From the NCBI GenBank assembly GCA_934141445.1, contig CAKPCF010000019.1, positions 1 through 32,916 on the forward strand: a stretch of 32,916 bases of DNA, written 5' to 3'. This DNA is from an uncultured Clostridia bacterium. Its GTDB lineage: Bacteria; Bacillota; Clostridia; TANB77; CAG-508. The notes under the pieces are model-generated. The model worked only from the letters and a program-made list of their open reading frames with translations. It was not told the DNA's origin and searched no databases. Positions 7,079 to 16,406 of this stretch are shown here, one piece after another (position 1 is the stretch's first letter; each line of letters begins with the position of its first letter). A program made the translations under genes and the position numbers.

Positions 7079-7184
7079 AAAAAACTCCCTTCTAAAATTG
7101 TAATACATTTTAATTATACTATATTTCTACAAAAAGTCAATATCTGCCGAAACATTTGCAGGTCAAAGAAATAAATATTTTTAT

Positions 7185-8330
7185 TTAAAATTTTATAATT
7201 TGTTCCCAAGGTAAATTTTCTTTACCGAAGTGCCCATAATTTGTTGTTTCTCTAAATATTGGTCTTCTTAAATTCAAAGTTCTTATAATTCCACTTGGTG
7301 TTAAATCAAAATTAGCTTGAATTTTATTCTCGATTTCTTCATCTGACATTTTTCCAGTACCAAAAGTGTTTACTAAAATAGAAACCGGCTTTGCAACTCC
7401 AATTGCGTAAGCAAGTTGAATTTCGCATCTTTTCGCATATCCATTTGCAACAACATTTTTTGCAATATATCTAGCCATATATGATGCTGAACGATCTACT
7501 TTAGTTGGATCTTTTCCAGAAAAAGCACCTCCACCATGTCTAGCATATCCTCCATAAGTATCAACAATAATTTTTCTACCAGTTAATCCACTATCTCCTA
7601 AAGGTCCTCCTATTACAAATCTTCCAGTAGGATTTATATAAAATTTTGTTTCTTCATCTATTAGTTCTTTAGGAATTACTGAAAAAATAACTTTTTCTTT
7701 TATATCTTTTTTCAATTGTTCTAAATCTGTATCAGCTGTATGTTGTGTTGAAATTACAACAGTATCTACTCTTATAGGATTTTCATTTTCATCATATTCT
7801 ACTGTTACTTGTGTTTTTCCATCTGGTCTTAAATATGGTATTTCCTTTGATTTTCTTACTTCTGTCAATTTTTTAGATAATTTATGTGCTAAATAAATTG
7901 GCATTGGCATATAGTCTTTTGTCTCATCTGTAGCATATCCAAACATTAAACCTTGGTCACCAGCACCCTCTGATTCTATTCCTTCACCTTCTTTATCTTC
8001 TAAAGATTTATCAACTCCTAAAGCAATATCTGGTGATTGTTTTGATAAATTAACTAATATTTCACAAGTTCTATAGTCAATATCAGTTTCGCTATTATCA
8101 TATCCAATTTCCTTAATAGCATCTCTTACAATTTTCTCAACATCAATATTAGCATTTGTTGTAATTTCTCCTGTAACTATTATTTTTCCTTTTCCAGCAA
8201 CAGTTTCACAAGCTACCCTTGAATTTTTATCTTGTGCTAAGCAAGCATCTAATACACTATCTGATATATAATCACATAATTTATCTGGATGTCCCTCTGT
8301 TACACTTTCAGATGTAAATAATTTTCTCAT
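7185..8330 (-). CDS. metK: S-adenosylmethionine synthetase
   Basis: It makes S-adenosylmethionine from methionine and ATP in the cytoplasm. Family signatures are present: FTSESVTEGHPDK at the N-terminus with the ATP-binding HPDK, GAGDQGLMFGYA, and the glycine-rich GGAFSGKDPTKVDRS active-site loop. The 381 residues are within the usual 380-400. It is preceded by a SAM-I riboswitch with its own terminator and promoter, so its product probably represses it by premature termination. Confidence 0.97.
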   Translation of the reverse strand: MRKLFTSESVTEGHPDKLCDYISDSVLDACLAQDKNSRVACETVAGKGKIIVTGEITTNANIDVEKIVRDAIKEIGYDNSETDIDYRTCEILVNLSKQSPDIALGVDKSLEDKEGEGIESEGAGDQGLMFGYATDETKDYMPMPIYLAHKLSKKLTEVRKSKEIPYLRPDGKTQVTVEYDENENPIRVDTVVISTQHTADTDLEQLKKDIKEKVIFSVIPKELIDEETKFYINPTGRFVIGGPLGDSGLTGRKIIVDTYGGYARHGGGAFSGKDPTKVDRSASYMARYIAKNVVANGYAKRCEIQLAYAIGVAKPVSILVNTFGTGKMSDEEIENKIQANFDLTPSGIIRTLNLRRPIFRETTNYGHFGKENLPWEQIIKF

Positions 8331-8390
8331 TTAATTTCTCCTTTTAATTTTTATTTATATATGTTTCATTTATTTCTATTCAAATACAAC

Positions 8391-8415
8391 AAAAAAGACT
8401 TCTGCAAAAGAAGCC
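8391..8415 (-). terminator. Riboswitch-controlled terminator before metK
   Basis: On the minus strand GGCTTCT pairs with AGAAGTC around TTTGC and is followed by six T. It lies between the SAM-I aptamer and the metK ATG. Confidence 0.85.
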
Positions 8416-8443
8416 TTAAATCCAATTTATGAATAATCATCAT

Positions 8444-8545
8444 TCAAAGCTCTTTGCTCTGTCGGTATTAGCACCTAATTTAATAGGTTGCTGTGGAGTC
8501 TTCAAGCCGAATCTCTCGTCCACTCTTGATAACATATATATTATG
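8444..8545 (-). promoter_or_regulatory. SAM-I (S-box) riboswitch of metK
   Basis: On the minus strand the aptamer shows the S-box landmarks in order: TTATCAAGAG, a GGA/TCC-type helix, ACAGCAACCT, AGGTGCTAATACC and CAGAGC. The terminator 3' of it fits the usual transcriptional OFF switch. SAM binding should favour termination. Identification is by conserved core motifs, not by covariance search. Confidence 0.92.
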
Positions 8546-8551
8546 TGTATT

Positions 8552-8580
8552 ATTGTAAACTCTTTTAACTTAAAAGTCAA
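8552..8580 (-). promoter_or_regulatory. Promoter of the metK riboswitch transcript
   Basis: The -35 TTGACT (8575-8580), a 17-bp spacer and the -10 TACAAT (8552-8557) lie just upstream of the S-box aptamer and about 35 bp beyond the stop of the preceding lipoprotein gene. Confidence 0.8.
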
Positions 8581-8615
8581 GTATTTTCTATTAAATATCC
8601 TTTTTCAATTCGCCG

Positions 8616-9314
8616 TTACATTTCTTCTATAAAATTTACAAACCTCATTCTTACTAATAATATATTTTCCAAATCAATTGCTGACTTCAACTCTTCAATT
8701 TCTACAACAATTTTATTTAAATTGTATTGATTATTTGAACTATAATTCACATCTTTAATCATCTCATTATATTTATCACTTGCATTTTGAATTTCTTGTT
8801 TTGCACTATCAAAATCGTTAAATTCTGATAACTTATATGCTGAAAGTACTAATACTTTGAGTTTTGTTTTGTTTATTTCATTATTATTTTCTAAATAGAT
8901 TTCTTCTATTTCTGGAAATTTTACATAAGCATTATATAAACTATTGAACATATCAATTTCTTTTTTATCACTTATAGCAATAACTAGATTTGAGAATTCA
9001 TTGCTCACACTATTTATTGAATCTTTAGGTATATTTAATTCACTCATGTCAGTAATAATTGTAGCTAAAGATTTGTTCAATTTTTCAGCTTCTTTATACA
9101 CACTATCCCAGTTAAAACCTTCTTCTGTTTTATATTCATCTTTTGCATATTTTATAAAAATTGTAAATATTTCATTTTCCAAATATTTAAGTTCAGAATT
9201 AACTTTAGCCTTTATTTTATTTTCATCTTTTTTACCAGAGCAACCTGTTAATGTAAAAAGTATTAACAGTAATATAACTATATATCTAAAAATTTTACTA
9301 AATGCTTTTTTCAT
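8616..9314 (-). CDS. Lipoprotein of unknown function
   Basis: It has 232 residues, beginning with a basic n-region, a hydrophobic segment and the lipobox LTGC, so the mature protein should be lipid-anchored at that Cys. The rest is mostly charged and helix-prone (KIKAKVNSELKYLENEIF, EAEKLNKSLATII, EIEELKSAIDLEN), suggesting a helical bundle. I recognise no family. GAAAGG lies about 11 bases before the ATG. It sits upstream of the metK promoter on the same strand and is probably a separate unit. Confidence 0.75.
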   Translation of the reverse strand: MKKAFSKIFRYIVILLLILFTLTGCSGKKDENKIKAKVNSELKYLENEIFTIFIKYAKDEYKTEEGFNWDSVYKEAEKLNKSLATIITDMSELNIPKDSINSVSNEFSNLVIAISDKKEIDMFNSLYNAYVKFPEIEEIYLENNNEINKTKLKVLVLSAYKLSEFNDFDSAKQEIQNASDKYNEMIKDVNYSSNNQYNLNKIVVEIEELKSAIDLENILLVRMRFVNFIEEM

Positions 9315-9442
9315 TTTGTAATTTCCTTTCTATCAATGTATTTACATTATTTCTATTATTTACATATTACATTTTTTTATGTATTGCATATTTTCATTAT
9401 TTTTTTTAATACTAATAATATAAATTTAAGAAAGGATTTTTT

Positions 9443-9721
9443 ATGAATAGTCTTGCTATATATAGTGATGTAAATGGAGAAATAAAAAAATTCTTAGAAG
9501 CCTTTTATTCTAAGAATTTTAATTTAAAAGATAATTTATTTTGGGAAAATAAATATTCAAATCCAATTGACATGATTGAAATAATTAGTACTTTTATTGA
9601 TAATAACGATAAATTTCAAATGAATATTTGGATCAGCTTAGATGAAAACATCTACATTTGTGTAACTGATCAAAATATCAATCAACTAATAAAATACATT
9701 TATGAAAGATATCCAAACTAA
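9443..9721 (+). CDS. Small hypothetical protein
   Basis: It has 92 residues, soluble and acidic, with no signal peptide, membrane span or recognised motif. The sequence looks like a compact alpha/beta fold (MNSLAIYSDVNGEIKKFLEAF at the start, ENIYICVTDQNINQLIKYIYERY at the end). AGAAAGG precedes the ATG. It is on the plus strand, and its stop at 9721 lies one base from the dtd stop on the other strand, a very tight convergence with no room for a terminator between them. Confidence 0.6.
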   Translation: MNSLAIYSDVNGEIKKFLEAFYSKNFNLKDNLFWENKYSNPIDMIEIISTFIDNNDKFQMNIWISLDENIYICVTDQNINQLIKYIYERYPN

Positions 9722-9722
9722 C

Positions 9723-10160
9723 TTACTTTTCTAACATAATAGTTACTGGTCCATCATTTAAAAGATTAACTTTCATATCAGCTCCAAATATACCTTTTTG
9801 TACTTTTATTCCTTCTGATTCACATTTTTTGCAAAAATATTCATATAGTTCATTAGCCATTTCTGATTTTGCAGCATTTACAAAACTAGGTCTATTACCA
9901 TGTGATGTGTCTGCATACAAAGTAAACTGTGATACAATTAGTAACTCTCCATCTACTTGTTTTATAGACAAGTTCATTTTTTCATTTTCATCTTCAAAAA
10001 CTCGTAAATTTATAAGCTTTTTTACTAAGTAATCAGCAGTTTCCTTTGTATCAGTATGAGTTACACCACATAAAACTAGAAATCCTTTATTTATTTCTCC
10101 AACTATTTTATTATCAACTTTTACATCTGCATTTTTAACTCTTTGTATTAGTAATCTCAT
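9723..10160 (-). CDS. dtd: D-aminoacyl-tRNA deacylase
   Basis: It hydrolyses D-aminoacyl-tRNAs (and Gly-tRNA-Ala) as a proofreading step. The 145-residue sequence carries the DTD signatures: MRLLIQRVKNADVKV at the start, SQFTLYA (active-site Thr region), GNRPSF, and NDGPVT near the C-terminus, which is the Gly-cisPro-type loop region of the family. Length is normal. AAGGA lies a few bases before the ATG. A zinc-ribbon gene lies 33 bp upstream on the same strand, so they may share a transcript. Confidence 0.95.
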   Translation of the reverse strand: MRLLIQRVKNADVKVDNKIVGEINKGFLVLCGVTHTDTKETADYLVKKLINLRVFEDENEKMNLSIKQVDGELLIVSQFTLYADTSHGNRPSFVNAAKSEMANELYEYFCKKCESEGIKVQKGIFGADMKVNLLNDGPVTIMLEK

Positions 10161-10193
10161 TTCTATTCCTTGTTATTTTAATAATATTGCAAA

Positions 10194-10679
10194 TTATTCT
10201 TCTGAATTATTTACATTTTCTTCTTTATTTTCTTCTACATTTTTCACTTCAGTAACTTCTGCTTCTTTAGCATCTTCTGAAGCTTCTTCTTGAACTTCTA
10301 TTTTGATTTCTTCAACTTTTGGTTGTTCTTTTCCACATTTTGAACAAAATTCATCTTTTTCATTCAATTCTGCACCACAATTAACACATTTCTTAATCTT
10401 TTTTAATGCTAAAATTTCAGCTTCAGCTTTTTCAATTTCCTCTTCTGTTCTAGCAATTTCTTCACATTTAGGAGTTATTTCTTCTCTTGAAACTTCTTCT
10501 CCATTTTTATGTGCATTATATACACATTTTCCTATTTCAGTATATAAATTTTCAATACTTTCCTTATACTCACTAATTTTTCCCTTTAGTTTTAATTCAC
10601 TTGAAATTTGAGATGTTTTTTCCTTTGTAAATTTATATGTTTCACTAGCTTTCTTTGATAATTTGTCAAAAAATTCCAT
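10194..10679 (-). CDS. Coiled-coil protein with a C-terminal-half zinc ribbon
   Basis: It has 161 residues. The first ~90 are helical, with heptad-like charge (SKKASETYKFTKEKTSQISS, EEIARTEEEIEKAEAEILAL). A zinc ribbon of two CxxC pairs follows (CVNCGAELNEKDEFCSKCG), then an acidic Glu/Val-rich tail. Soluble and probably cytoplasmic, with no enzyme motif. It lies 63 bp downstream of gpsA and 33 bp upstream of dtd, all on one strand. Such small zinc-ribbon/coiled-coil proteins are common in Clostridia but mostly uncharacterised. Confidence 0.75.
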   Translation of the reverse strand: MEFFDKLSKKASETYKFTKEKTSQISSELKLKGKISEYKESIENLYTEIGKCVYNAHKNGEEVSREEITPKCEEIARTEEEIEKAEAEILALKKIKKCVNCGAELNEKDEFCSKCGKEQPKVEEIKIEVQEEASEDAKEAEVTEVKNVEENKEENVNNSEE

Positions 10680-10742
10680 AATTCTTCCTCCTATTTATAT
10701 TATATTTAAAATTCTAGATTTTTATGTACTTTTATATAATAT

Positions 10743-11729
10743 TTATTCGTATTTTAGCTCTCTTGTCATAAGTTTATCAACTGCATCCATTGGTTTTAAG
10801 CCATTATATAAAACATTATATACAGCTTCAACTATTGGCATTTCAACATTGTATTTTTTTGATAGACTATATGCAACATCAATATTATCAACACTTTCAA
10901 TTGTCATACCAATTTCTTTTCTAGCTTCTTCTATTGAAAATCCTTTTCCTATCATTTCACCAGCTCTTCTATTTCTGCTATGTTCACTTCCACAGGTTAC
11001 AATTAAATCTCCAAGTCCAGTTAATCCATAAAAAGTCTTTTCTTCTGCTCCCATTGCTGTTCCAAGTCTAGTTATCTCTACTAATCCTCTAGTTGCTAAA
11101 GCAGCAAAAGTATTATCTCCAAGATTTAATCCAACTGCAATTCCAGCACAAAAAGCAATAATATTTTTTAAAGCTCCACCAATTTCAACACCTTTAACAT
11201 CTTTTGAACTGTATATACGAATTATATTACTTTTAAATATTTCTCTTATTTTTAATATTACATCTTCATATTCTGATGCTATAACAAGTGCTGTTGGAAC
11301 ATTTATTGAAACTTCTTCAGCATGGCTTGGTCCAGATAAAACTCCACATTTTACATTTGGTAATTCTTGTTTAACAACTTCATCTAAAGTTAATTCTGTA
11401 ACAGGCTCAAAACCTTTTGCACACATAATAATTGGTTGATTATCTTTAACAAATTCCTTATATTGTTTAATTGTACTTCTAACAAATTTTGAAGGTGTTA
11501 CATGAAGTATTATTTCAGCTCCTTCAATTACCTCTTTAAAATCATTTGATGCATATATATTATCTGGTAAAGTTATATTTGGTAGAAATTTGCATTTCTT
11601 TTCATTATTTATAAGATTTCTTTCATCTTCTGCAAAAGACCAAATTTTCACATCATTACCTTGTCCTGCTAAATACACACTTAAAGCAACTCCCCAACTT
11701 CCACTACCTATAACAGCAATTTTTCTCAT
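10743..11729 (-). CDS. gpsA: Glycerol-3-phosphate dehydrogenase [NAD(P)+]
   Basis: It reduces dihydroxyacetone phosphate to sn-glycerol-3-phosphate, the backbone of phospholipids. An N-terminal Rossmann fold has GSGSWG at residues 8-13. The catalytic-lysine region GGALKNIIAFCAGIAVGL and the GLTGLGDLIVTC and SRNRRAG signatures follow. At 328 residues it is normal. It starts 4 bp after plsY ends on the same strand, and PlsY uses its product, so the two form a phospholipid-precursor unit with der upstream. Confidence 0.97.
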   Translation of the reverse strand: MRKIAVIGSGSWGVALSVYLAGQGNDVKIWSFAEDERNLINNEKKCKFLPNITLPDNIYASNDFKEVIEGAEIILHVTPSKFVRSTIKQYKEFVKDNQPIIMCAKGFEPVTELTLDEVVKQELPNVKCGVLSGPSHAEEVSINVPTALVIASEYEDVILKIREIFKSNIIRIYSSKDVKGVEIGGALKNIIAFCAGIAVGLNLGDNTFAALATRGLVEITRLGTAMGAEEKTFYGLTGLGDLIVTCGSEHSRNRRAGEMIGKGFSIEEARKEIGMTIESVDNIDVAYSLSKKYNVEMPIVEAVYNVLYNGLKPMDAVDKLMTRELKYE

Positions 11730-11733
11730 TAGT

Positions 11734-12369
11734 TTACTCTCCTTTTTCTTTACTAAAGCTTAATTTATTTTCTGTTCCACTTAAAATTCTTTTTACATTA
11801 GCTCTATGATTATATACTACAAAAGCAGCTAATAGTATTCCAAATACTATATAATTTCCTTCAACTAAATAGTTTTCTGTGATAAAAATTGTTAGTACCG
11901 GAAATAGTATTGCAGCTGATATTGAACCTAAAGATACCATTCTAGTTAAAATCATAAGAATAAGTGCAAATACTAAACAAATTAGACCAATTTGCCAATT
12001 TAGTAATAAAATAATTCCTAAACTAGTTGCAACTCCTTTTCCACCTTTAAACTTAAAAAATATTGGAAATGTGTGTCCTATAACAACACATAATGCAGCA
12101 ATTTGTACTAATATTGCTCTATCAATGCCTTTAACGAATTTTCCAACAATATATGCAATTAGTACTGCAACAACACCTTTTAGAATATCACAAATTAAAG
12201 TAATAATTGCTGCTTTTTTTCCAACTGTTCTTAATACATTTGTTGAACCAGCATTTTTACTACCTTTTTCTCTAACATCAAAACCTGCCATTTTTTTGCT
12301 TATTATAACAGAAAAACTAATACTTCCTATTAAATAAGCTATGATACCTATTAAAATATATGTAATCAT
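11734..12369 (-). CDS. plsY: Acyl-phosphate:glycerol-3-phosphate acyltransferase
   Basis: This is an integral membrane enzyme that acylates glycerol-3-phosphate at sn-1 using acyl phosphate. Several hydrophobic helices are visible, with the family's conserved loops: GSISF near the N-terminus, KGSKNAGSTNVLRT, and GHTFPIFFKFKGGKGVAT. It has 211 residues. AGGAGG lies close to the ATG. It is 16 bp downstream of der and 4 bp upstream of gpsA, the usual Firmicutes arrangement. Confidence 0.97.
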   Translation of the reverse strand: MITYILIGIIAYLIGSISFSVIISKKMAGFDVREKGSKNAGSTNVLRTVGKKAAIITLICDILKGVVAVLIAYIVGKFVKGIDRAILVQIAALCVVIGHTFPIFFKFKGGKGVATSLGIILLLNWQIGLICLVFALILMILTRMVSLGSISAAILFPVLTIFITENYLVEGNYIVFGILLAAFVVYNHRANVKRILSGTENKLSFSKEKGE

Positions 12370-12385
12370 TTTTTCCTCCTATGTT

Positions 12386-13714
12386 TTATAATTTATTTTC
12401 TCCTTTTTCTCTTACAATCAATCTTACCGGTGTACCCTCTAATCCAAAATTGTTTCTAAAACAATTTATTAGATATCTTTGATATGAGAAATGGAATAAT
12501 TCTTTATCATTAACAAATATTACAAATGTTGGTGGTCTTGTAGTTGCTTGTGTTCCATATAATATTTTTAATCTTTTTCCTTTATCTGTTGGAGGTTGTA
12601 CAACTGCAATAGCCTCATTTATTACCTCATTTATTACAGAAGTTGAAACTCTTAATGAATTTTGTCTATTAACTTCGTTAATCATATTAAACAATTTATT
12701 TACTCTTTGTCCTGTTTCAGCAGATATGAAAATAATTGGAGCATAAGCTGCATAACTAATTTTATTATAAACATCTTTCTTAAATGCTTCTAGTGTACCA
12801 TTATCTTTTTCAACAGCATCCCATTTATTTACAACTATAATAATTCCTTTTCCAGCTTCATGTGCTTCTCCAAGAATTTTAGCATCTTGATCTGTAACAC
12901 CTTCTGTTGCATCAATTAAAACTAAACAAACATCAGCTCTTTCTATTGCAAGTAAAGTTCTCATTACACTAAATTTTTCTATTGATTCATTTACTTTGCT
13001 ATGCTTACGAATTCCTGCTGTGTCTATAAATATATATTTTCCAAATTCATTTTCAAATCTAGAATCTATTGCATCTCTGGTAGTTCCTGCGATATTACTT
13101 ACAATACTTCTTTGTTCACCAAGTATTTTATTTATTAGAGAAGATTTTCCAACATTTGGTTTACCTATTATTGCAACTTTTATTTCTTCTTCAATGTTTT
13201 CATCATCTTTTTTAGGTGGTAATTTATCATATATTGCATCTAACAAATCTCCTATTCCTATTGCATTTGCTGCAGAAATTGGATGTGGTTCTCCAAGACC
13301 TAGATTATAAAATTCATAAATTTCAGCTGGTGGTTCTCCATAATTATCTGACTTATTGCAAGCTAAAATTATAGGCTTTTTAGCTTTTTTTAACATCATT
13401 GCAATTTCTGAATCAGTTGCTGTAACCCCTTGCTTTACATCTGTAATAAATAAAATTACATCTGCTACATCTATTGCTATATTAGCTTGTTCTCTCATTT
13501 GAGATACAATTACATCATTTGTTTCTGGTTCTATACCACCAGTATCTATTAAAGTAAATTCTCTATCTTTCCATGTTGTATCAGCATAAACTCTATCTCT
13601 TGTAACACCTGGTGTATCTTCAACAATGGAAATTCTTTGTCCAACTACATAGTTGAAGAATCTTGATTTCCCAACATTTGGTTTTCCAACTATAGCTACA
13701 ATTGGTTTTGCCAT
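12386..13714 (-). CDS. der: Ribosome-biogenesis GTPase Der (EngA)
   Basis: A double GTPase needed for 50S subunit assembly. Two G domains in tandem each carry GKPNVGKS as P-loop, followed by DTGGIE and DTAGIR (G3) and NKSD and NKWD (G4). A C-terminal KH-like domain follows. The family's usual P-loop has Arg where both loops here have Lys (GKPN). I choose ATG 13714 (MAKPIVAIVG), 442 residues; the in-frame ATG four codons upstream abuts the AAAGGA site. It heads der-plsY-gpsA. Confidence 0.96.
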   Translation of the reverse strand: MAKPIVAIVGKPNVGKSRFFNYVVGQRISIVEDTPGVTRDRVYADTTWKDREFTLIDTGGIEPETNDVIVSQMREQANIAIDVADVILFITDVKQGVTATDSEIAMMLKKAKKPIILACNKSDNYGEPPAEIYEFYNLGLGEPHPISAANAIGIGDLLDAIYDKLPPKKDDENIEEEIKVAIIGKPNVGKSSLINKILGEQRSIVSNIAGTTRDAIDSRFENEFGKYIFIDTAGIRKHSKVNESIEKFSVMRTLLAIERADVCLVLIDATEGVTDQDAKILGEAHEAGKGIIIVVNKWDAVEKDNGTLEAFKKDVYNKISYAAYAPIIFISAETGQRVNKLFNMINEVNRQNSLRVSTSVINEVINEAIAVVQPPTDKGKRLKILYGTQATTRPPTFVIFVNDKELFHFSYQRYLINCFRNNFGLEGTPVRLIVREKGENKL

Positions 13715-13800
13715 TTTAAACTTCATTCCTTTCTTACTTTATAAATATAAAGCATATATATCTATAAAATTTTCTAATATTCATAATTTAATACTTATAT

Positions 13801-13829
13801 AGTATATACTATTTTGCCCTATTTTTCAA
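13801..13829 (-). promoter_or_regulatory. Promoter of the der-plsY-gpsA cluster
   Basis: The -35 TTGAAA (13824-13829), a 17-bp spacer and the -10 TATACT (13801-13806) are on the minus strand. The -35 lies inside the 3' end of the preceding membrane-protein gene. Confidence 0.6.
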
Positions 13830-15468
13830 GATTTTTTGTACTTTTCCAAAGATAAACCCCATATAAAATAATAGAAAGTATTGAAAAAGCTTTTGAAATT
13901 TTTTGTATATCTGTTCCTACATATTCAACTTCAATAGTTGCACTTTCTTCTGCCGGCAAATAAAAACCTAAAAATCCATTTTCTGTTTCAAAACTTTTTA
14001 AACTCATTCCATCTGCTTTTACAGCATAACCTGGATAATATATGAATGGTAATTCAAACTTTGTAATTTCATCTAATGTTTGTACTTTTGCTGAATATGT
14101 TGAATTATTTTTATTTTCTTTTTCTATAACTGCTTTTCCACTTAAAACATACATATTCTGAGTTCTTGTTGCAATATAAAATTTATTTTCATAAGCCTTT
14201 AAAGGTAAATATTCTGCATTATTTATACCCGCAGAAATTTCTTCTTGCTTACCTGAAATCCTTCCAATTTCTATATCTTCTATTTTTGCTAAATTTGTAT
14301 CAGTTTGAATATATCCATGTAAACAAATAACATATATCATACTTACAGCAAGTAAAATAAGTGCATCTTTTAGCTTAAATTTTTCTACTATTGAACCTAT
14401 ATTCATTGAACAAATTATTGTTAAAAAAAATGTAGCAAATCCTAATAAACACCATGGATATTTCAGCTTTATAAATAGCCAAGAAAAATATTTCCATTGG
14501 AATATTTTAGTTGCCATAAATATAAAAATCAAGCAAAAAACTAAATAAAATATATAATCTTTTTTATATTCTTTTTTTATTTTTACCAAAGCCATCGGTG
14601 TTATTGCAAACATTACAATTAAAAGAGGTCCTACTTCAAATACAAATTTTTCATTTTTTCCTGTCACAAATAATTTTCGTATTGAAATAGCTTCGTTTGC
14701 AAATTCTTCTTTTTCTTCTATACTAACATTATTTATTTTATACTTTGTAGCCACATTAGTTTCGATATAAGGTAACCATAAGCAAGCTGTAAAAGCTACT
14801 ACCAAAGCCAAATCTAATAATATCTTTTCTATACAGCCATTAACTTTCAAGCTATTAAAATTAACAGCAAAATAAACGATTGTAATAAATAATGTTATCC
14901 AACCAAAACTATAATTTGTAAAAAACATTAGAGAAATTGCAATTGGATAATAATAATGCTTTTTCTCACTATTTATTAAATAATATGCTCCTAAAAATGC
15001 TAATGGTAAAATAGCCAAAGCAATTTGCTCAGACAAAGCATTTCTAATATACATATTTGTCAAATGATATGGCAACATCATGTATATTCCTGAAGCTAAC
15101 AATGCAATGTTCTTGTTTTCCGAAAATTTTTTCATAAAAATATACATTGTTATACCAGATAAAAAGATTCCGATTAAGCAAACAATTTTATAACTTGCAT
15201 TTATATTTTTTATTATTAAATTGCAAAATATAATAAAAACATTTGCAAAATTTCCTTCAAAAATACTTAAATTATATCCAAAACCATTTGCAAAATTTGA
15301 AATAATTCCATCTAAACCACTAATACTCTTTATTTCAAAACATCTAGCTATATATTGAATTCCTTCTCCAATATAACAATTAAAATTTGGATTAAATAAT
15401 GGTATTGCTATAATTATTGATATAACAGCAATTATTATTCCATAAATATATTTTTTAATTTTATTCAT
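13819..15468 (-). CDS. Polytopic membrane protein, PTPS-related/YfhO-like
   Basis: It has 549 residues with about ten or more hydrophobic segments, starting with a signal-anchor helix (IYGIIIAVISIIIAIPLF). A large extracytoplasmic segment lies near the C-terminus, and a last transmembrane helix precedes the end. LLASGIYMMLPYHLTNMYIRNALSEQ matches, from memory, the PTPS_related membrane family. The late YYPGYAVKADG...FYLPAEESATIEVEYVG resembles the end of YfhO-type proteins, which handle undecaprenyl-phosphate sugars. A role in glycosylation of surface polymers is plausible but inferred. AAGGA lies about 9 bases before the ATG. It is 14 bp downstream of the dCMP deaminase gene and probably co-transcribed with it. 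Confidence 0.75.
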   Translation of the reverse strand: MNKIKKYIYGIIIAVISIIIAIPLFNPNFNCYIGEGIQYIARCFEIKSISGLDGIISNFANGFGYNLSIFEGNFANVFIIFCNLIIKNINASYKIVCLIGIFLSGITMYIFMKKFSENKNIALLASGIYMMLPYHLTNMYIRNALSEQIALAILPLAFLGAYYLINSEKKHYYYPIAISLMFFTNYSFGWITLFITIVYFAVNFNSLKVNGCIEKILLDLALVVAFTACLWLPYIETNVATKYKINNVSIEEKEEFANEAISIRKLFVTGKNEKFVFEVGPLLIVMFAITPMALVKIKKEYKKDYIFYLVFCLIFIFMATKIFQWKYFSWLFIKLKYPWCLLGFATFFLTIICSMNIGSIVEKFKLKDALILLAVSMIYVICLHGYIQTDTNLAKIEDIEIGRISGKQEEISAGINNAEYLPLKAYENKFYIATRTQNMYVLSGKAVIEKENKNNSTYSAKVQTLDEITKFELPFIYYPGYAVKADGMSLKSFETENGFLGFYLPAEESATIEVEYVGTDIQKISKAFSILSIILYGVYLWKSTKNLEK

Positions 15469-15482
15469 ATTTTCATTTCCTT

Positions 15483-15974
15483 TTAATATTGAGTTTGTCC
15501 ATTTAAAAATTCATCATTCTTTATCCATTCTTCAACATCAAAAACTTTATAATTTTCTTTATCCACTCTTACAAAAACTTCACTAATTCCTGAATTGATA
15601 ATTAGTTTTCTGCACATCAAGCATGGAGCTGCTCCCTCTTCATAATCGCCATTTTCTCTAACACCAACTAAATATAAAGTAGAACCAATCATTTCCTCTC
15701 TTGAAGCACATATAATAGCATTTTGTTCAGCATGAACTGAACGACATGCATCATATCCACCATGTCTTGTTTCTGGCATCAATTTTTTCTTGGTACAATA
15801 TCCTAAATCGCAACAATTTATTCTACCTCTAGGAGCTCCACTGTATCCTGTGGCTATAATTTGATCATGTTTTACAATAATACTTCCATATTTCTTTCTT
15901 AAACAAGTAGATCTTTCAGAAACAGTTTCTGCAATATCTAAATAATAATTTATTTTATCTATTCTTCTTTCCAT
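15483..15974 (-). CDS. dCMP deaminase family protein (ComEB-like)
   Basis: It probably deaminates dCMP to dUMP, feeding thymidylate synthesis. The 163-residue protein has the zinc-dependent deaminase motifs: HAE at residues 81-83, with E83 as proton shuttle, and PCLMC at 117-121. Upstream Cys/His residues (NCCDLGYC, RHGG) correspond to the second zinc site of deoxycytidylate deaminases. An N-terminal helix (KINYYLDIAETVSERSTC) fits the family. The family also includes competence protein ComEB, so the physiological role is less certain than the chemistry. Confidence 0.9.
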   Translation of the reverse strand: MERRIDKINYYLDIAETVSERSTCLRKKYGSIIVKHDQIIATGYSGAPRGRINCCDLGYCTKKKLMPETRHGGYDACRSVHAEQNAIICASREEMIGSTLYLVGVRENGDYEEGAAPCLMCRKLIINSGISEVFVRVDKENYKVFDVEEWIKNDEFLNGQTQY

Positions 15975-16059
15975 AAATTCCTCTTTTTTATTTGCATTAT
16001 ATATTAGATTATAGTTTTTTTCAACATTTTGCTAAAAAATGAGTCCAATAATTCTCAAA

Positions 16060-16117
16060 TATAAAAACGAACTCATAAATTTGAAATACAAAAATACTTC
16101 AAATTTATAAGTTCGTT
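16060..16117 (-). terminator. Strong hairpin terminator after rpmF
   Basis: A 20-bp near-perfect inverted repeat (16066-16085 with 16098-16117, one mismatch) forms on the minus strand and is followed by TTTTTATATTT. It sits about 30 bp past the rpmF stop. Confidence 0.85.
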
Positions 16118-16149
16118 AAAAGCTCATATATAATTTTTAATTATATCTC

Positions 16150-16338
16150 TTATTTGTTATCTGCTTTTTTTGCTACTACTTCTTTTCCATCATAGTATCC
16201 ACAGTTTGAACAAACTGTATGTGGTAATACAGCTTCGTGACAATGAGGACAAGTTGCTAAATTTTTTGCCTCGATTTTCCAAGTTGATCTTTTTAAACCT
16301 GTTCTAGCTTTTGACCATCTTCTTTTTGGTTGTGCCAT
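16150..16338 (-). CDS. rpmF: 50S ribosomal protein bL32 (zinc-type)
   Basis: A small large-subunit protein of 62 residues. MAQPKRRWSKARTGLKRS is the standard start (family MA.PKRR.SK.R...RS). Two Cys pairs, CPHC and CSNC, form the zinc ribbon with the HTVC segment between. Length is normal. It has its own promoter and terminator. In many bacteria rpmF is joined to plsX and fabH, but here it stands alone. Confidence 0.96.
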   Translation of the reverse strand: MAQPKRRWSKARTGLKRSTWKIEAKNLATCPHCHEAVLPHTVCSNCGYYDGKEVVAKKADNK

Positions 16339-16406
16339 TTTAAATCCCTCCTTTAGCGCTTATAAATATATATCAAAATATAATTTTACCTTAAAGTTAC
16401 TTAAAT

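Noticed and set aside
8429..8632. Plus-strand open frame of 67 codons opposite the metK leader
   Set aside because: It runs through the SAM-I riboswitch and promoter on the other strand and has no ribosome site.
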